Shown: positions 36,413 to 44,387, numbered from the stretch's first letter. The stretch is 64,000 bases of DNA from Dyella acidiphila (GCF_014863405.1 NZ_JACZZA010000005.1:124001-188000), one strand, 5' to 3'. Program-made: numbers and translations. Notes: generated by a model not told the origin, from the sequence alone.

Positions 36413-37041
36413 AGCCGTTCGATCTGTCGCTTTACCTGGTGCTCGATCCGGATCTCTGCCAGCGCCACGACATGCTCGAAACCGCACGCCAGGCGGTGGC
36501 CGGCGGCGCCACCATGGTGCAGTTGCGCCACAAGCTGGCGTCCACCGATGAGCGCATTGCGCTGGGCCGCGCGCTGATGGAATCCCTGCGCGACACGCCG
36601 GCCGTGGTGATCATGAACGACGACGTCACCGCCGCGATCGAGTCCGGTGTCGATGGCCTGCATATCGGCCAGGGCGACATCTCGCCCTCGCTGGCGCGTG
36701 CGCGCATCGGCGCCGAGATGATCCTGGGCCTGTCCGTAAATACCGAAGGTGCGGCGCGGCTGGTCGATCCGGCCGTCATCGACTATGTCGGCGTCGGCCC
36801 TGTCTTCGCCACGCCCACCAAGCCCGATCACGAAAAGCCGCTCGGCTTCGACGGCCTGGCCAAAGTGATCGCGGCCAGCCCGGTACCGGCCGTAGCCATC
36901 GGCGGCTTGAAGCACGAACACGTGCAACGCGTCTTCGCCGCCGATGCCGATGGCATGGCGGTGGTCTCCGCCATTTGCGGCACGCCCGATCCGCGCCTTG
37001 CTGCACACGAACTCAGCGAACGTATCCGCGCCGTGCGCTGA
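36409..37041 (+). CDS. thiE: Thiamine-phosphate synthase
   Basis: 210 residues. Joins the pyrimidine and thiazole phosphates to make thiamine monophosphate. TIM-barrel motifs are clear: MVQLRHKLASTDERI, VVIMNDDVTAAIESGVDGLHIGQGD, DYVGVGPVFATPTKPDH and VPAVAIGGL. The start overlaps the thiM stop. With thiM it forms a two-gene thiazole-salvage operon; thiD, thiC and thiG are not in the window. Confidence 0.95.
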   Translation: MKPFDLSLYLVLDPDLCQRHDMLETARQAVAGGATMVQLRHKLASTDERIALGRALMESLRDTPAVVIMNDDVTAAIESGVDGLHIGQGDISPSLARARIGAEMILGLSVNTEGAARLVDPAVIDYVGVGPVFATPTKPDHEKPLGFDGLAKVIAASPVPAVAIGGLKHEHVQRVFAADADGMAVVSAICGTPDPRLAAHELSERIRAVR

Positions 37042-37089
37042 CGGCACAGCGGCGGCTGGCCTGCGACAAGCTGCGCCTTCGCGCCGGCC

Positions 37090-37617
37090 TCAACGCCGAG
37101 CGTAGATAAAAGACGTCTGCTGCCAGTATTCGTCGGGCTGGTAGGTGGCACTGTTGTAGGACGCTTCGTGGATCGCCCCGTCGCGCGGATCGAATACCTG
37201 CAAGGTCGAGCTGCCGCCGTCGGCGATGCCGACAATCACCACCCATTGGCCTTGGTTAATATCCGGCGCGGCCTCTGGGCTTGGCCCAATGGCGCCGATC
37301 AAGACAAGCAGCGGGTCGCCGTTGCCCAAGGCCGCACCAATATCCGCCGTTGACGGCACCGGCAGCTCGGCGACCAGCGCGCTGAATCCAAGGGCCTCCA
37401 GTGCCTGCACCGCCGACTGCTGCACATAGATATCGCTGTTGATCATGTTTTGCGACACCATCATCCAGGCAGTCCCCAGGTCTTGGTCGGTGCTCAAGCA
37501 CGGCACTCCTGGCAACCCTTGCATGTAGTACCAGTTGACGATGGCGCGCGCAGCGCCGACCCAGCTCGACGCTCCGAACTGCGACACCTCGGCAGGAAAA
37601 TTCTGCAAGCTCGGCAT
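37090..37617 (-). CDS. Papain-like fold protein with apparently replaced catalytic residues
   Basis: 175 residues from ATG 37617, which has GGAGGTCATCGAAT upstream. The layout follows bacterial papain-like (C39-like) peptidases: an N-terminal Q-F-x3-S-W helix (SQFGASSWVGAARAIVNWYY) and a C-terminal GQWVVIVGIADGG...LQVFDPRDG. In active relatives these positions read C-W-A-A and G-H-W-V; here Ser18 replaces the Cys and Gln124 replaces the His, so hydrolytic activity is doubtful. No signal peptide. Its only clear neighbours are thiE, convergent with it, and a regulator gene, divergent from it. Binding or scaffold role possible; assignment by motif only. Confidence 0.55.
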   Translation of the reverse strand: MPSLQNFPAEVSQFGASSWVGAARAIVNWYYMQGLPGVPCLSTDQDLGTAWMMVSQNMINSDIYVQQSAVQALEALGFSALVAELPVPSTADIGAALGNGDPLLVLIGAIGPSPEAAPDINQGQWVVIVGIADGGSSTLQVFDPRDGAIHEASYNSATYQPDEYWQQTSFIYARR

Positions 37618-37806
37618 ATTCGATGACCTCCATGTAAAGCATTGAAGAAAGGAATTCGACGGCCACCCGTCGTTCGGCCGCTTTGCGCACCGCTCCAACA
37701 CACATCGAAGAGCCTGCATCTGCATGATGGACGGCCATAAACATCGCATGTGAATCGCGCCGTCTTCAACACGCATCGAACACGCCGCAACACCTTCGCC
37801 GGCTGC

Positions 37807-37835
37807 GTCTAGACGGCGTGAATTTTGTGTCTAGA
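37807..37835. promoter_or_regulatory. Two GTCTAGA repeats 22 bp apart
   Basis: GTCTAGA occurs at 37807-37813 and again at 37829-37835, two helical turns apart. It lies in the 389-base gap between the papain-like gene and the Crp-type regulator. CTAG is generally scarce in bacteria, so a pair on one helical face is suggestive of a binding site. Confidence 0.35.
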
Positions 37836-37932
37836 AGTTTCCTCCATTATTTAATCAGTGCTTTTTCTGCTGCCTTCGTCTATCCAAGACGCACTAACGC
37901 AAGGATGATTGCAAGTTTTTAAAGACAGCCAT

Positions 37933-37955
37933 GTCATCCACATTCACAGGATGAC
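37933..37955. promoter_or_regulatory. Inverted repeat upstream of Crp/Fnr-type gene
   Basis: GTCATCC and GGATGAC form perfect 7-bp arms around nine bases, about 50 bases before the GTG start at 38007. It could be an autoregulatory operator or an mRNA hairpin. Confidence 0.35.
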
Positions 37956-38006
37956 CGCGAAGACGTTCAAGGATGTTTCGCGAGAGCGTTGATCAGGGGG
38001 AGCGCA

Positions 38007-38753
38007 GTGGAAACGAAGGAGTGTTCCGTCGGGCGCGATTGCGCGCCCGCGTCATGGGAGCGACGTGCCGCCGTGGTCAGGCGGTCGCGACTGTTCCGCG
38101 ATATGCCCGATGCCATGATCCATCACATTGCGACCAATGCGACCGAGCGTCGCCTGCGCAGCGGCGAAGTGCTGTTTCTGAAAAACGATCCGCAGGATTT
38201 TCTTGCCCTGGTGGTATCGGGCTGCGTCTACGCCATGGTCTATGGCCCGGATGGACGCGAACTGATCGTCAACAGCTTCCCTTCCGGCGACGTGGTCGGC
38301 GAAACCGCGCTGATCGACAGCCGGCAGCGCGACACGATGGCCTTTGTCTGCGCGCCCACGCATATTCTGATCTTGCGGCGCCATCACTTCGCACCGCTCA
38401 TCGCCGAACCGCTGTTCCTCAATCGCCTGCTGGCCTTGCTGTGCGCACGCCTGCGCGATGTGGCGGCGTTGACCGAATCGGTCTGCCTGTACCGGCTGGA
38501 GTCGCGCCTGGCGCGCTATTTCCTGTCCGCGGTGGACGAATGCGGCCGGATTGCGCCGGACGGCGTGGTAGTACCGATGCCGCCGAGCCAGAGCGTACTG
38601 GCCGCGATGGTCAATGTGAGCCGGCCCAAGCTCAATGCCCAGCTGCAGGCCTGGCGGCGCAGCGGCCTGGTCAGCTGGGCGCAGGGACAGGGGTCGCTGC
38701 TGATCACCGATGTGGATCAGTTGCGCAATATGGCGCATGAAGTGACGTCTTGA
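38007..38753 (+). CDS. Crp/Fnr-family transcriptional regulator
   Basis: 248 residues from GTG 38007, chosen because AGGGGGAGC precedes it; a TTG 18 bases upstream has none. The cyclic-nucleotide-binding-like beta-roll covers residues about 30-140 (SGEVLFLKNDPQDFLALVVSGCVYAMVYGPDGRE, SGDVVGETALID), followed by a long dimer helix and a winged helix (PPSQSVLAAMVNVSRPKLNAQLQAWRRSGLV). The four Fnr iron-sulfur cysteines are not all evident, so oxygen sensing through a cluster is unlikely. It points toward the sigma-factor-led reb operon and is separated from it only by a REP pair and a terminator, hence a candidate regulator of that operon (inference). Confidence 0.85.
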   Translation: METKECSVGRDCAPASWERRAAVVRRSRLFRDMPDAMIHHIATNATERRLRSGEVLFLKNDPQDFLALVVSGCVYAMVYGPDGRELIVNSFPSGDVVGETALIDSRQRDTMAFVCAPTHILILRRHHFAPLIAEPLFLNRLLALLCARLRDVAALTESVCLYRLESRLARYFLSAVDECGRIAPDGVVVPMPPSQSVLAAMVNVSRPKLNAQLQAWRRSGLVSWAQGQGSLLITDVDQLRNMAHEVTS

Positions 38754-38788
38754 AGATTGGCGCCCACCTGTCTGCCGCTTGAAAACTA

Positions 38789-38867
38789 CCGCCCCGTCAT
38801 CCCGGCGCAGGCCGGAGTCCATCGCCAGTACGAAGGATGGATTCCGGCCTGCGCCGGAATGGCGGTG
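38789..38867. repeat. REP-like inverted pair
   Basis: CCGCCCCGTCATCCCGGCGC... and its near complement (GGATGGATTCCGGCCTGCGC...) lie between the convergent regulator gene and the reb operon. Same family as at 17.4, 21.7 and 28.5 kb. Confidence 0.8.
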
Positions 38868-38911
38868 AAGAGATTTATCGCTTTCTGATACTGCTCGCTT
38901 TTCGTAGACAT

Positions 38912-38944
38912 AAAAAAAGCGCCGGAGCCCATGCTCCGGCGCTT
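38912..38944 (-). terminator. Rho-independent terminator of the reb operon
   Basis: On the minus strand AAGCGCCGGAGC-atgg-GCTCCGGCGCTT is followed by a run of seven T. It lies 20 bases past the last rebB stop and ends the leftward operon. Confidence 0.92.
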
Positions 38945-38964
38945 GACAGCAGCGCGCTCGTGGA

Positions 38965-39300
38965 TCAGCCCGTCGCGCCCGGGCGGAACGCGTTGAGCAC
39001 CGTCAGCAGGCTGGTGAGGTTGTCGGCCACACCGGTCTGCGCGACCTTTTCGGTGGCGCCGGCAGCTGCCGTGGTGTCCAGGGTGTAGATCTGCATCACG
39101 CCCTGGTTGGCCGCCGCCTGCGACAGCGTGTTCTGCTGCTGCTGTGCGGATACGGCGTTCTCGAACAGGATGCCGGTCGAGTGCGCCATGGTCTGGTAGA
39201 TGGAACCCATCGCCATGGCCGGCGCTTCACCGATCACCTTCACATTGGACTGGGTGACGGCATCGGTGATCTGGTTGTTGACGGAGGTCGGAAACGTCAT
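38965..39300 (-). CDS. RebB-family (R-body) protein, last gene of the operon
   Basis: 111 residues, MTFPTSVNNQITDAVTQSNVK then IGEAPAMAMGSIYQTMAHSTG and a Gln-rich stretch (SAQQQQNTLSQAA), the classical RebB pattern. The protein continues about 40 residues past the minimal domain with a Thr/Ala/Leu-rich tail ending ...LNAFRPGATG. It is about 90 percent identical to the upstream paralogue at 39353-39688. The two near-identical copies are the most likely ribbon-forming subunits of this locus. Confidence 0.9.
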   Translation of the reverse strand: MTFPTSVNNQITDAVTQSNVKVIGEAPAMAMGSIYQTMAHSTGILFENAVSAQQQQNTLSQAAANQGVMQIYTLDTTAAAGATEKVAQTGVADNLTSLLTVLNAFRPGATG

Positions 39301-39352
39301 GGTTGTTCTCCTGGATCAATGATTGGAAGGGACAGTAGCTCTGGCCGGCCGA

Positions 39353-39688
39353 TTAACCGGTCGCGCCAGGACGGAACGCACTGAGTACAGTGAGCAGACT
39401 GGTGAGGTTGTCGGCAACCCCGGTCTGGGCCACTTTCTCGGCAGCGCCCGCGGCCGCCGTGGTATCGACGCTGTAGATCTGCATCACGCCCTGATTGGTG
39501 GCGGCTTGCGTCAGGGTGTTCTGCTGCTGCTGCGCGGCGACGGCGTTCTCGAACAGAATGCCGGTGGAGTGCGCCAGGGTCTGATAGATCGTGCCCATCG
39601 CCATCGCAGGTGCTTCGCCGACCACTTTCACATTCGATTGGGTTACCGCATCGGTGATCTGGTCGTTGACTGAGGTAGGAAATGTCAT
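39353..39688 (-). CDS. RebB-family (R-body) protein
   Basis: 111 residues from ATG 39688 (AAGGAGCAACAC upstream); an earlier in-frame ATG ten codons upstream lacks a ribosome site. MTFPTSVNDQITDAVTQSNVK and VGEAPAMAMGTIYQTLAHSTG match RebB. It differs from the next gene at only about a dozen positions, so the pair is a recent tandem duplication. The gap to the next gene is 52 bases. Confidence 0.9.
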   Translation of the reverse strand: MTFPTSVNDQITDAVTQSNVKVVGEAPAMAMGTIYQTLAHSTGILFENAVAAQQQQNTLTQAATNQGVMQIYSVDTTAAAGAAEKVAQTGVADNLTSLLTVLSAFRPGATG

Positions 39689-39769
39689 GTGTTGCTCCTT
39701 CTGGTGGATGCGCGGCAAACGTCGCGCTGTGTCAGGAACGTCGAACGAGGAAGGCTGTGAACGGCGTTC

Positions 39770-40489
39770 CTAACCCGACGATGTGCCGCTTGGCGGCGCG
39801 GGTGCAGGCGGCGTAACCGCCGGCGCTGGACTGGGTACAGGCGGTGTGGCCACCGGTAATGGACTCGGTGCCGGTGGCGTGTCGCTGGGCGGCGCCGGTG
39901 CAGATGGCGTGGGTACCGGCGCAGGACTCGATGCCGGCGGTGGGCCGCCAGCTGGCATGGCCTGCTGCATCTGCTGTTTCACCGCGGTGAATTCGCCGAT
40001 GGCCTGTTCCAGTTTTTGCTGCAGGCCGCCAAACTTTTGCGTGAAGATTTGCGTGACCTCGGCCTTGACGAGATTGGCCAGCCGATCGGCGATCTGCGCC
40101 ATCACCATCTGGCTGTCGACCGCTGCCGCGGGTGCTGCAGTGTTCAAGCTCGAAGGTCGCAAGTCGGCGAGCGTCCTGGCCGCTTCCACCGTTTTCAGAA
40201 TGGCCTGCGCTTCGCGATCCTGTGCCTGCAGGGCTTGCCTGGTAGTGCCCTGGATCTTGTGCAACACATCGCGAATGACCGTATCGGTGCGCGCCTGCCC
40301 TTCCTGCAAGGCGTGCTCCGCCTGCAGCCTGGCGTAGGCGGCAGGATCCTGGCCGCCGCCGGGCGCGCCCGCTGCCGTTTGCTGGAATGCCTGCAGTTCC
40401 TGTTCTTCGGCGGCGGTCAGCGGACGCTTCAACCACACTTCGGCCACGCGGCGCAGCGCCGCGGAAATATCCGGATCCCACTGAGTCAT
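39770..40489 (-). CDS. Reb-operon companion protein: helical N-terminus, Pro-rich tail
   Basis: 239 residues with no recognised domain. Residues 1-175 are predicted mostly helical and rich in Ala, Gln and Glu (LTAAEEQELQAFQQTA, QALQAQDREAQAILKTVE, FGGLQQKLEQAIGEFTAVKQ), which suggests coiled coils. The last 65 residues are Pro/Ala/Ser-rich (PAPVPTPSAPAPPSDTPPAP). It sits in the middle of the reb operon, so a role in R-body assembly, anchoring or release is plausible. No signal peptide. Confidence 0.65.
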   Translation of the reverse strand: MTQWDPDISAALRRVAEVWLKRPLTAAEEQELQAFQQTAAGAPGGGQDPAAYARLQAEHALQEGQARTDTVIRDVLHKIQGTTRQALQAQDREAQAILKTVEAARTLADLRPSSLNTAAPAAAVDSQMVMAQIADRLANLVKAEVTQIFTQKFGGLQQKLEQAIGEFTAVKQQMQQAMPAGGPPPASSPAPVPTPSAPAPPSDTPPAPSPLPVATPPVPSPAPAVTPPAPAPPSGTSSG

Positions 40490-40547
40490 ATCGATATCCC
40501 ATGCGTAAAAGCAGACGACGGCTGGCCATGACGGCCCGGCATGTCAC

Positions 40548-41240
40548 TCAGCCCGATTTGCTGTTGGCGAGCAGGCTGCTGTACTTGGAAATGCTCTGAT
40601 CGATCTTGTCGATCGCAAAACTCGCCGCCTCGCCCTCGATGGCGCCTGCCGCAGCCGCCACCACCGCGGCAGCGCCCATCAACAGATCCGTCACCAGCAC
40701 ACCGATCGCATCTTCCGCCGCGGCTTCCAGGTTCTGCTCGGCAATGTTCTGCGTCATGTCCTTCAGCAGCACGGCCTGGCTGGCCAGGGCGATCTTGCTG
40801 ACGCCGTCGAAATAGTTGGCCGCCGACTGCGCCACCAAGCCCGCCGCCTGGCTGATCATCATGTCCGGCGCGGTGGCGATCTGCGACGGCGCATAGCTGG
40901 CGGTTTCCGCATTGGTGACGGTCACTGCCTGCACGATCTGGCTGTTCAGCGCATCCGACGGCGGCGGTGCCGCAGCCAGGCGCGCCACCATCAAGTCGTT
41001 CATGCGCCCCAGGGTCGATCGCGGCGCTGGTACCGGTGCTGGTGCCGGAACCGGCGTCGGCGTCGGCGTTGGCGTTGGCGTTGGCGTTGGCGTTGGCGTC
41101 GGTGTCGGTGTCGGCTCCGGTGCGGGCGTCGGCGTCGGTGTTGGCTCCGGTGCCGGTGCTGGTGTTGGCGCGGCCGGCGACGCCGCCAGCTTGGTCGCCG
41201 ACGAACGCTTGGCTTGCTTGAATCTATCCAGAAATCCCAT
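40548..41240 (-). CDS. RebB-domain protein with Thr-Pro repeat tether
   Basis: 230 residues from ATG 41240 (GAGGAA upstream). A short basic N-terminus ([18 protein letters not shown]) is followed by about 50 residues of Pro/Thr/Ala/Glu repeats, mostly PT dipeptides, then a RebB-like domain ([45 protein letters not shown]), and a C-terminal hydrophobic helix ([21 protein letters not shown]) ending in a polar tail. The match of the RebB core is weaker than in the small paralogues. The flexible spacer and hydrophobic helix suggest a membrane- or surface-associated subunit or tip. Its hexanucleotide coding repeat could vary in length. Confidence 0.7.
   Translation of the reverse strand: MGFLDRFKQAKRSSATKLAASPAAPTPAPAPEPTPTPTPAPEPTPTPTPTPTPTPTPTPTPTPVPAPAPVPAPRSTLGRMNDLMVARLAAAPPPSDALNSQIVQAVTVTNAETASYAPSQIATAPDMMISQAAGLVAQSAANYFDGVSKIALASQAVLLKDMTQNIAEQNLEAAAEDAIGVLVTDLLMGAAAVVAAAAGAIEGEAASFAIDKIDQSISKYSSLLANSKSG
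41049..41170. repeat. In-frame hexanucleotide repeats coding Thr-Pro
   Basis: Runs of GGCGTT/GGCGTC/GGTGTC and related hexamers, read on the minus strand as (Pro-Thr)n and Pro-Ala. The longest stretch is at about 41051-41112. Slippage would change tether length in steps of two residues without breaking the frame. Confidence 0.8.
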
Positions 41241-41293
41241 GGCCTGATTCCTCGGTCGGATGTTCGGCAATCACACTGGCGCTACGCGCCGTG

Positions 41294-41524
41294 TTATTCG
41301 CCAATGGCCATGATCAGGGTCGCCGCCTTCGATACCACGGCGGTGGAAATCTGGTTGAGCGATTGCTGGCTTTGCACCGCGTTCTGCATCGAAAGCCCGG
41401 CCGAATGGCTGGCAACCTGATAAAGCGAGGCGATTGCCTGGGCCGGTGCCTCGGCCACCACCTTTACATTGGTCTGCGTGACTGCATCGGTGATCTGCGA
41501 ATTGACTGCGGTGTTATCCGCCAT
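41294..41524 (-). CDS. RebB-family (R-body) protein, short form
   Basis: 76 residues, MADNTAVNSQITDAVTQTNVK then VAEAPAQAIASLYQVASHSAG, a minimal RebB protein closest in length to the first gene of cluster 1. It follows the sigma factor gene by 90 bases and opens the structural part of the operon. Confidence 0.9.
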   Translation of the reverse strand: MADNTAVNSQITDAVTQTNVKVVAEAPAQAIASLYQVASHSAGLSMQNAVQSQQSLNQISTAVVSKAATLIMAIGE

Positions 41525-41614
41525 GGGATTCCCCTTCGAAGGCTGTCAGATGGATGGAAGCGAACACATGGACGTACGACTGAGCCCATGCTTCGTGAAC
41601 ATGCATTTCAAAAA

Positions 41615-42193
41615 TCAACCCACCGCCCGACGCAGGCGGCGGCGCAGCAACTCCACCCGCTTGCGCGCCAGGGCTTCGTTGATCTGCAGGCGTTCGGCGA
41701 TCACTGCGTATGGCAGATCCTGCTCGAACTTCAGCGCGAACAGCTGGCGCCAGCTCGGCGGCAATTGTTCGATCGCCATCGACAAGGCCGATAGCGACTC
41801 TCTCATCTCCACCACGTCCAGCGGCTGCGGCGAAGGCGCCACTGCTTCGGCGCAATGATCGTCGTCGAAATCCGCCGAGAAGCGCAACACGCGATCCTCG
41901 CGATCGGAATGACGCACGTGATCCAGAAAAACGTGGCTAAGCACCACAAACAAGAAACCTTCGGGATTGCGTATGCGCCCTGGCATGCGCCGCATATAGG
42001 TCAACGCCTTGATTGCCGTGTCGGCCACCAGCTCTTCGGCCGCACCGCGATCGCCACGCACCAGGTGCAAGGCGCGGCGCTGCAGATCGAAGTGGACGGT
42101 ATTCCATGCGCGTTCGAACAAAGCATCGCTGTGGCCCGATCCGCTGCAAACAACATGCGATGAAAACTGTGCCGCCGTGTTATCTCGATTCAT
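41615..42193 (-). CDS. ECF-type RNA polymerase sigma factor heading the reb operon
   Basis: 192 residues from ATG 42193. Region 2 is seen at RRALHLVRGDRGAAEELVADTAIKALTYM with NPEGFLFVVLSHVFLDHVRHSD, and region 4 at LPPSWRQLFALKFEQDLPYAVIAERLQINEALARKRVELLRRR. No anti-sigma factor gene is adjacent. Placement as the first gene of a leftward operon with four RebB genes suggests positive self-regulation, giving all-or-none expression as expected for a costly or lethal product. That is an inference. Confidence 0.87.
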   Translation of the reverse strand: MNRDNTAAQFSSHVVCSGSGHSDALFERAWNTVHFDLQRRALHLVRGDRGAAEELVADTAIKALTYMRRMPGRIRNPEGFLFVVLSHVFLDHVRHSDREDRVLRFSADFDDDHCAEAVAPSPQPLDVVEMRESLSALSMAIEQLPPSWRQLFALKFEQDLPYAVIAERLQINEALARKRVELLRRRLRRAVG

Positions 42194-42414
42194 TCCATTC
42201 CCCCCGTGCAAGACATGCGCGGGGAGATTGGCGATGCGCGATCACTTCGGCTGTTACTTGGGTTACATCGTCATCGCATATGGCGGCATGGAAGCAGGCG
42301 GCGCGCAACTTCTCTCGAAAGAAGCGCCTGCATGGGCCGCAAAGCAGATAATTTCACGGCGCCGTGACATCTGCATGTGTAATGCGCGCGCAGATCGCCA
42401 GCATCGCAGACAAG
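42194..42414. other. Promoter region of the sigma/reb operon
   Basis: About 220 bases with no gene between the sigma factor start and the terminator at 42415. The operon promoter must lie here; no consensus element was recognised with confidence. Confidence 0.4.
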
Positions 42415-42444
42415 GAAAAACCCCGCACAAGGCGGGGTTTTTTT
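42415..42444. terminator. Bidirectional rho-independent terminator
   Basis: AAAAACCCCGC-acaag-GCGGGG followed by seven T on the plus strand, with an A-run on the left, so it works in both directions. It ends the small leftward gene at 42460-42624 and isolates the reb operon. Confidence 0.92.
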
Positions 42445-42459
42445 ATGAGTGTTCCGGCT

Positions 42460-42624
42460 TCAGGCCGGACTTGCTTCGCCGGCACGCAATCGATCCTGAT
42501 AGGCGAGCTCGCTTTCCTGATACAGGCCCGACCACGGATTGAGCACATAGCCTTCTACCGGGTCCGGCGATACGCGCCGCAGATCGAAACGCGGTTCCGC
42601 ATGCTCAAGCTTCATCGGTTTCAT
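42460..42624 (-). CDS. Small conserved-looking protein of unknown function
   Basis: 54 residues from ATG 42624, which has GAGGGG eight bases upstream. The sequence (MKPMKLEHAEPRFDLRRVSP...) is charged, with a central aromatic motif GYVLNPWSGLYQ. It has its own terminator, so it is probably a real gene. No domain is recognised and neither neighbour suggests a role. Confidence 0.55.
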   Translation of the reverse strand: MKPMKLEHAEPRFDLRRVSPDPVEGYVLNPWSGLYQESELAYQDRLRAGEASPA

Positions 42625-42780
42625 AAGTGCCCCTCGGTCCAAGTCGCGATGATTCACCTTATCGGCGCTGGCGTTGGCATTGGGTTAAGCCGATCGGCGT
42701 TTTTGCAGAACGCGAAATTTATGAGCACGTCGCACGATCACGCCGCCATGACGCTGTGCCATAAGCTTATGCGCGGACCG

Positions 42781-43392
42781 TCATTTCCTGGAAATATAAA
42801 CATTGTCCGGCACGTACCAGCGCCACGGATAATCCGCCGCCTTGCTGAGCCCAATACGCGTGGTCTGCACCGCTTGCTCCGGCGGCCGCATGCCATCGTC
42901 GACCAGCGCATAGGCGTTGCCTTTCACGAGGTCTTCACCGTTCTGTGCACCACTGATGCCCAAGGCCTGGGCCAGCCGGGCCGGCCCGTTGCACAATTCC
43001 CGATCGCGCTTGGCCAACGGGCGCGCCGCACGCATACCGTCCAGGCCTGCCACCGGCTCCAGCGCGCGGATCAGCACTGCATTGCCATCCCCTTCCGCAC
43101 CGCAGACCACATTGCTGCACCAGTGCATGCCATAGGTGAAATACACATACATACGCCCCACCGGCCCGAACATCACCGCGGTGCGCGGGGTCCTGCCCCG
43201 GTACGAATGCGCGGCCGGATCGTCGGCACCGCGATAAGCTTCCACCTCGACAATGCGGCCGGCGCGCCCATCGGTACGGCAGACCAGGATCTTGTTCAAT
43301 AAATCGGGCGCCACCAGCAATGGATCGCGTTGATAGAACTTGCGGGGCAGCAGGCTGGCTGCGAAGGGGAACGCTTTCATGGCCATGATCAT
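42781..43392 (-). CDS. DNA-3-methyladenine glycosylase (AAG/MPG family)
   Basis: 203 residues. Excises alkylated purines and hypoxanthine from DNA, starting base excision repair. Typical motifs are present: [25 protein letters not shown] (catalytic Glu in EVEAY), [31 protein letters not shown], and [13 protein letters not shown]. The ATG at 43392 has GGGAG eight bases upstream; two further ATGs follow closely in frame. Divergent from the SDR gene. Confidence 0.94.
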   Translation of the reverse strand: MIMAMKAFPFAASLLPRKFYQRDPLLVAPDLLNKILVCRTDGRAGRIVEVEAYRGADDPAAHSYRGRTPRTAVMFGPVGRMYVYFTYGMHWCSNVVCGAEGDGNAVLIRALEPVAGLDGMRAARPLAKRDRELCNGPARLAQALGISGAQNGEDLVKGNAYALVDDGMRPPEQAVQTTRIGLSKAADYPWRWYVPDNVYISRK

Positions 43393-43518
43393 ATAGGACG
43401 CTCCCGCGCTGGATCAGGCAAGCTTTCCGTTGCATCGAACAACGCCGTACGCTTGAAGCGGGTACCCGCGACATCACTTCCAGACGCATCGTTCACTTCC
43501 TCCCTGCTGGAGCACATC

Positions 43519-44313
43519 ATGCAAATCCACCTGGCCAATCGCACCGCCATCGTCACCGGCTCCACCGCCGGCATCGGACTGGCCATCGCCAGCGGCCTCG
43601 CCGCCACCGGCGCGCATGTGGTCATCACCGGCCGCACCCAGGCCCGCGTCGACGAAGCACTGGTCGCCACCGCCAAGCAGATTCCCGGGGCGCGCCTGAC
43701 CGGCATCGCCGGCGACCTCGGCACACGCGCCGGCGCCGAGCATCTGATCAAGCAACTGCCGGAGGCCGACATCCTGATCAACAACCTCGGCATCTTCGAG
43801 CCGAAGGCATTCTTCGATATCCCGGATGAGGACTGGCAGCGCTTCTTCGAGATGAACGTGATGAGCGGCGTACGCCTGTCGCGCCACTACGCACGCGGCA
43901 TGGCCGAACGCGGCTGGGGCCGCATCCAGTTCATCTCCAGCGAATCGGGTGTGCAGATTCCCAGCGAAATGGTCCAGTACGGCATGACCAAGACAGCGCA
44001 GCTGGCGGTATCGCGTGGCCTGGCGGAAACGCTGGCCGGCACCGGCGTAACTGTCAACTCGGTACTGCCCGGCCCTACCCGTTCGGAAGGCGTAGGCGAT
44101 TTCTTCGGCAAGATCGCTGCCGAGAAAGGGCTGTCGCAGGAAGAAGTCGAACGCGACTTCATCGCCACGCATCGCCCGTCGTCGCTGATCAAGCGACTGG
44201 CCACGGTGGAGGAAGTGGCGAATCTTTGCGTTTACTTGGCATCGGAGCAGGCATCGGCCACCACGGGGGCGGCGATGCGTGTCGATGGGGGCGTGGTGCG
44301 TTCGATCGTGTAA
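43519..44313 (+). CDS. Short-chain dehydrogenase/reductase
   Basis: 265 residues from ATG 43519 (TGGAG upstream). NAD(P)-binding TGSTAGIGLAIA at the N-terminus, NNLGIF, then SSESGVQIPSEMVQYGMTK with the catalytic Ser, Tyr and Lys (YxxxK), and VNSVLPGPTRSEG. It is a classical SDR; cofactor preference and substrate are not evident from sequence. It faces the bacteriocin cassette convergently but shows no functional tie to it. Confidence 0.92.
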   Translation: MQIHLANRTAIVTGSTAGIGLAIASGLAATGAHVVITGRTQARVDEALVATAKQIPGARLTGIAGDLGTRAGAEHLIKQLPEADILINNLGIFEPKAFFDIPDEDWQRFFEMNVMSGVRLSRHYARGMAERGWGRIQFISSESGVQIPSEMVQYGMTKTAQLAVSRGLAETLAGTGVTVNSVLPGPTRSEGVGDFFGKIAAEKGLSQEEVERDFIATHRPSSLIKRLATVEEVANLCVYLASEQASATTGAAMRVDGGVVRSIV

Positions 44314-44387
44314 GCACCTATTTCGTCTTGCCGCATGAAATCACCCGAAGAATTGCGGGCAATGACTGTACAAAGGCGAACCTTCAA

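Noticed and set aside
37989-38006. TTG start for the Crp/Fnr-type gene
   Set aside because: No ribosome site; the GTG at 38007 is preceded by AGGGGGAGC at the right distance.
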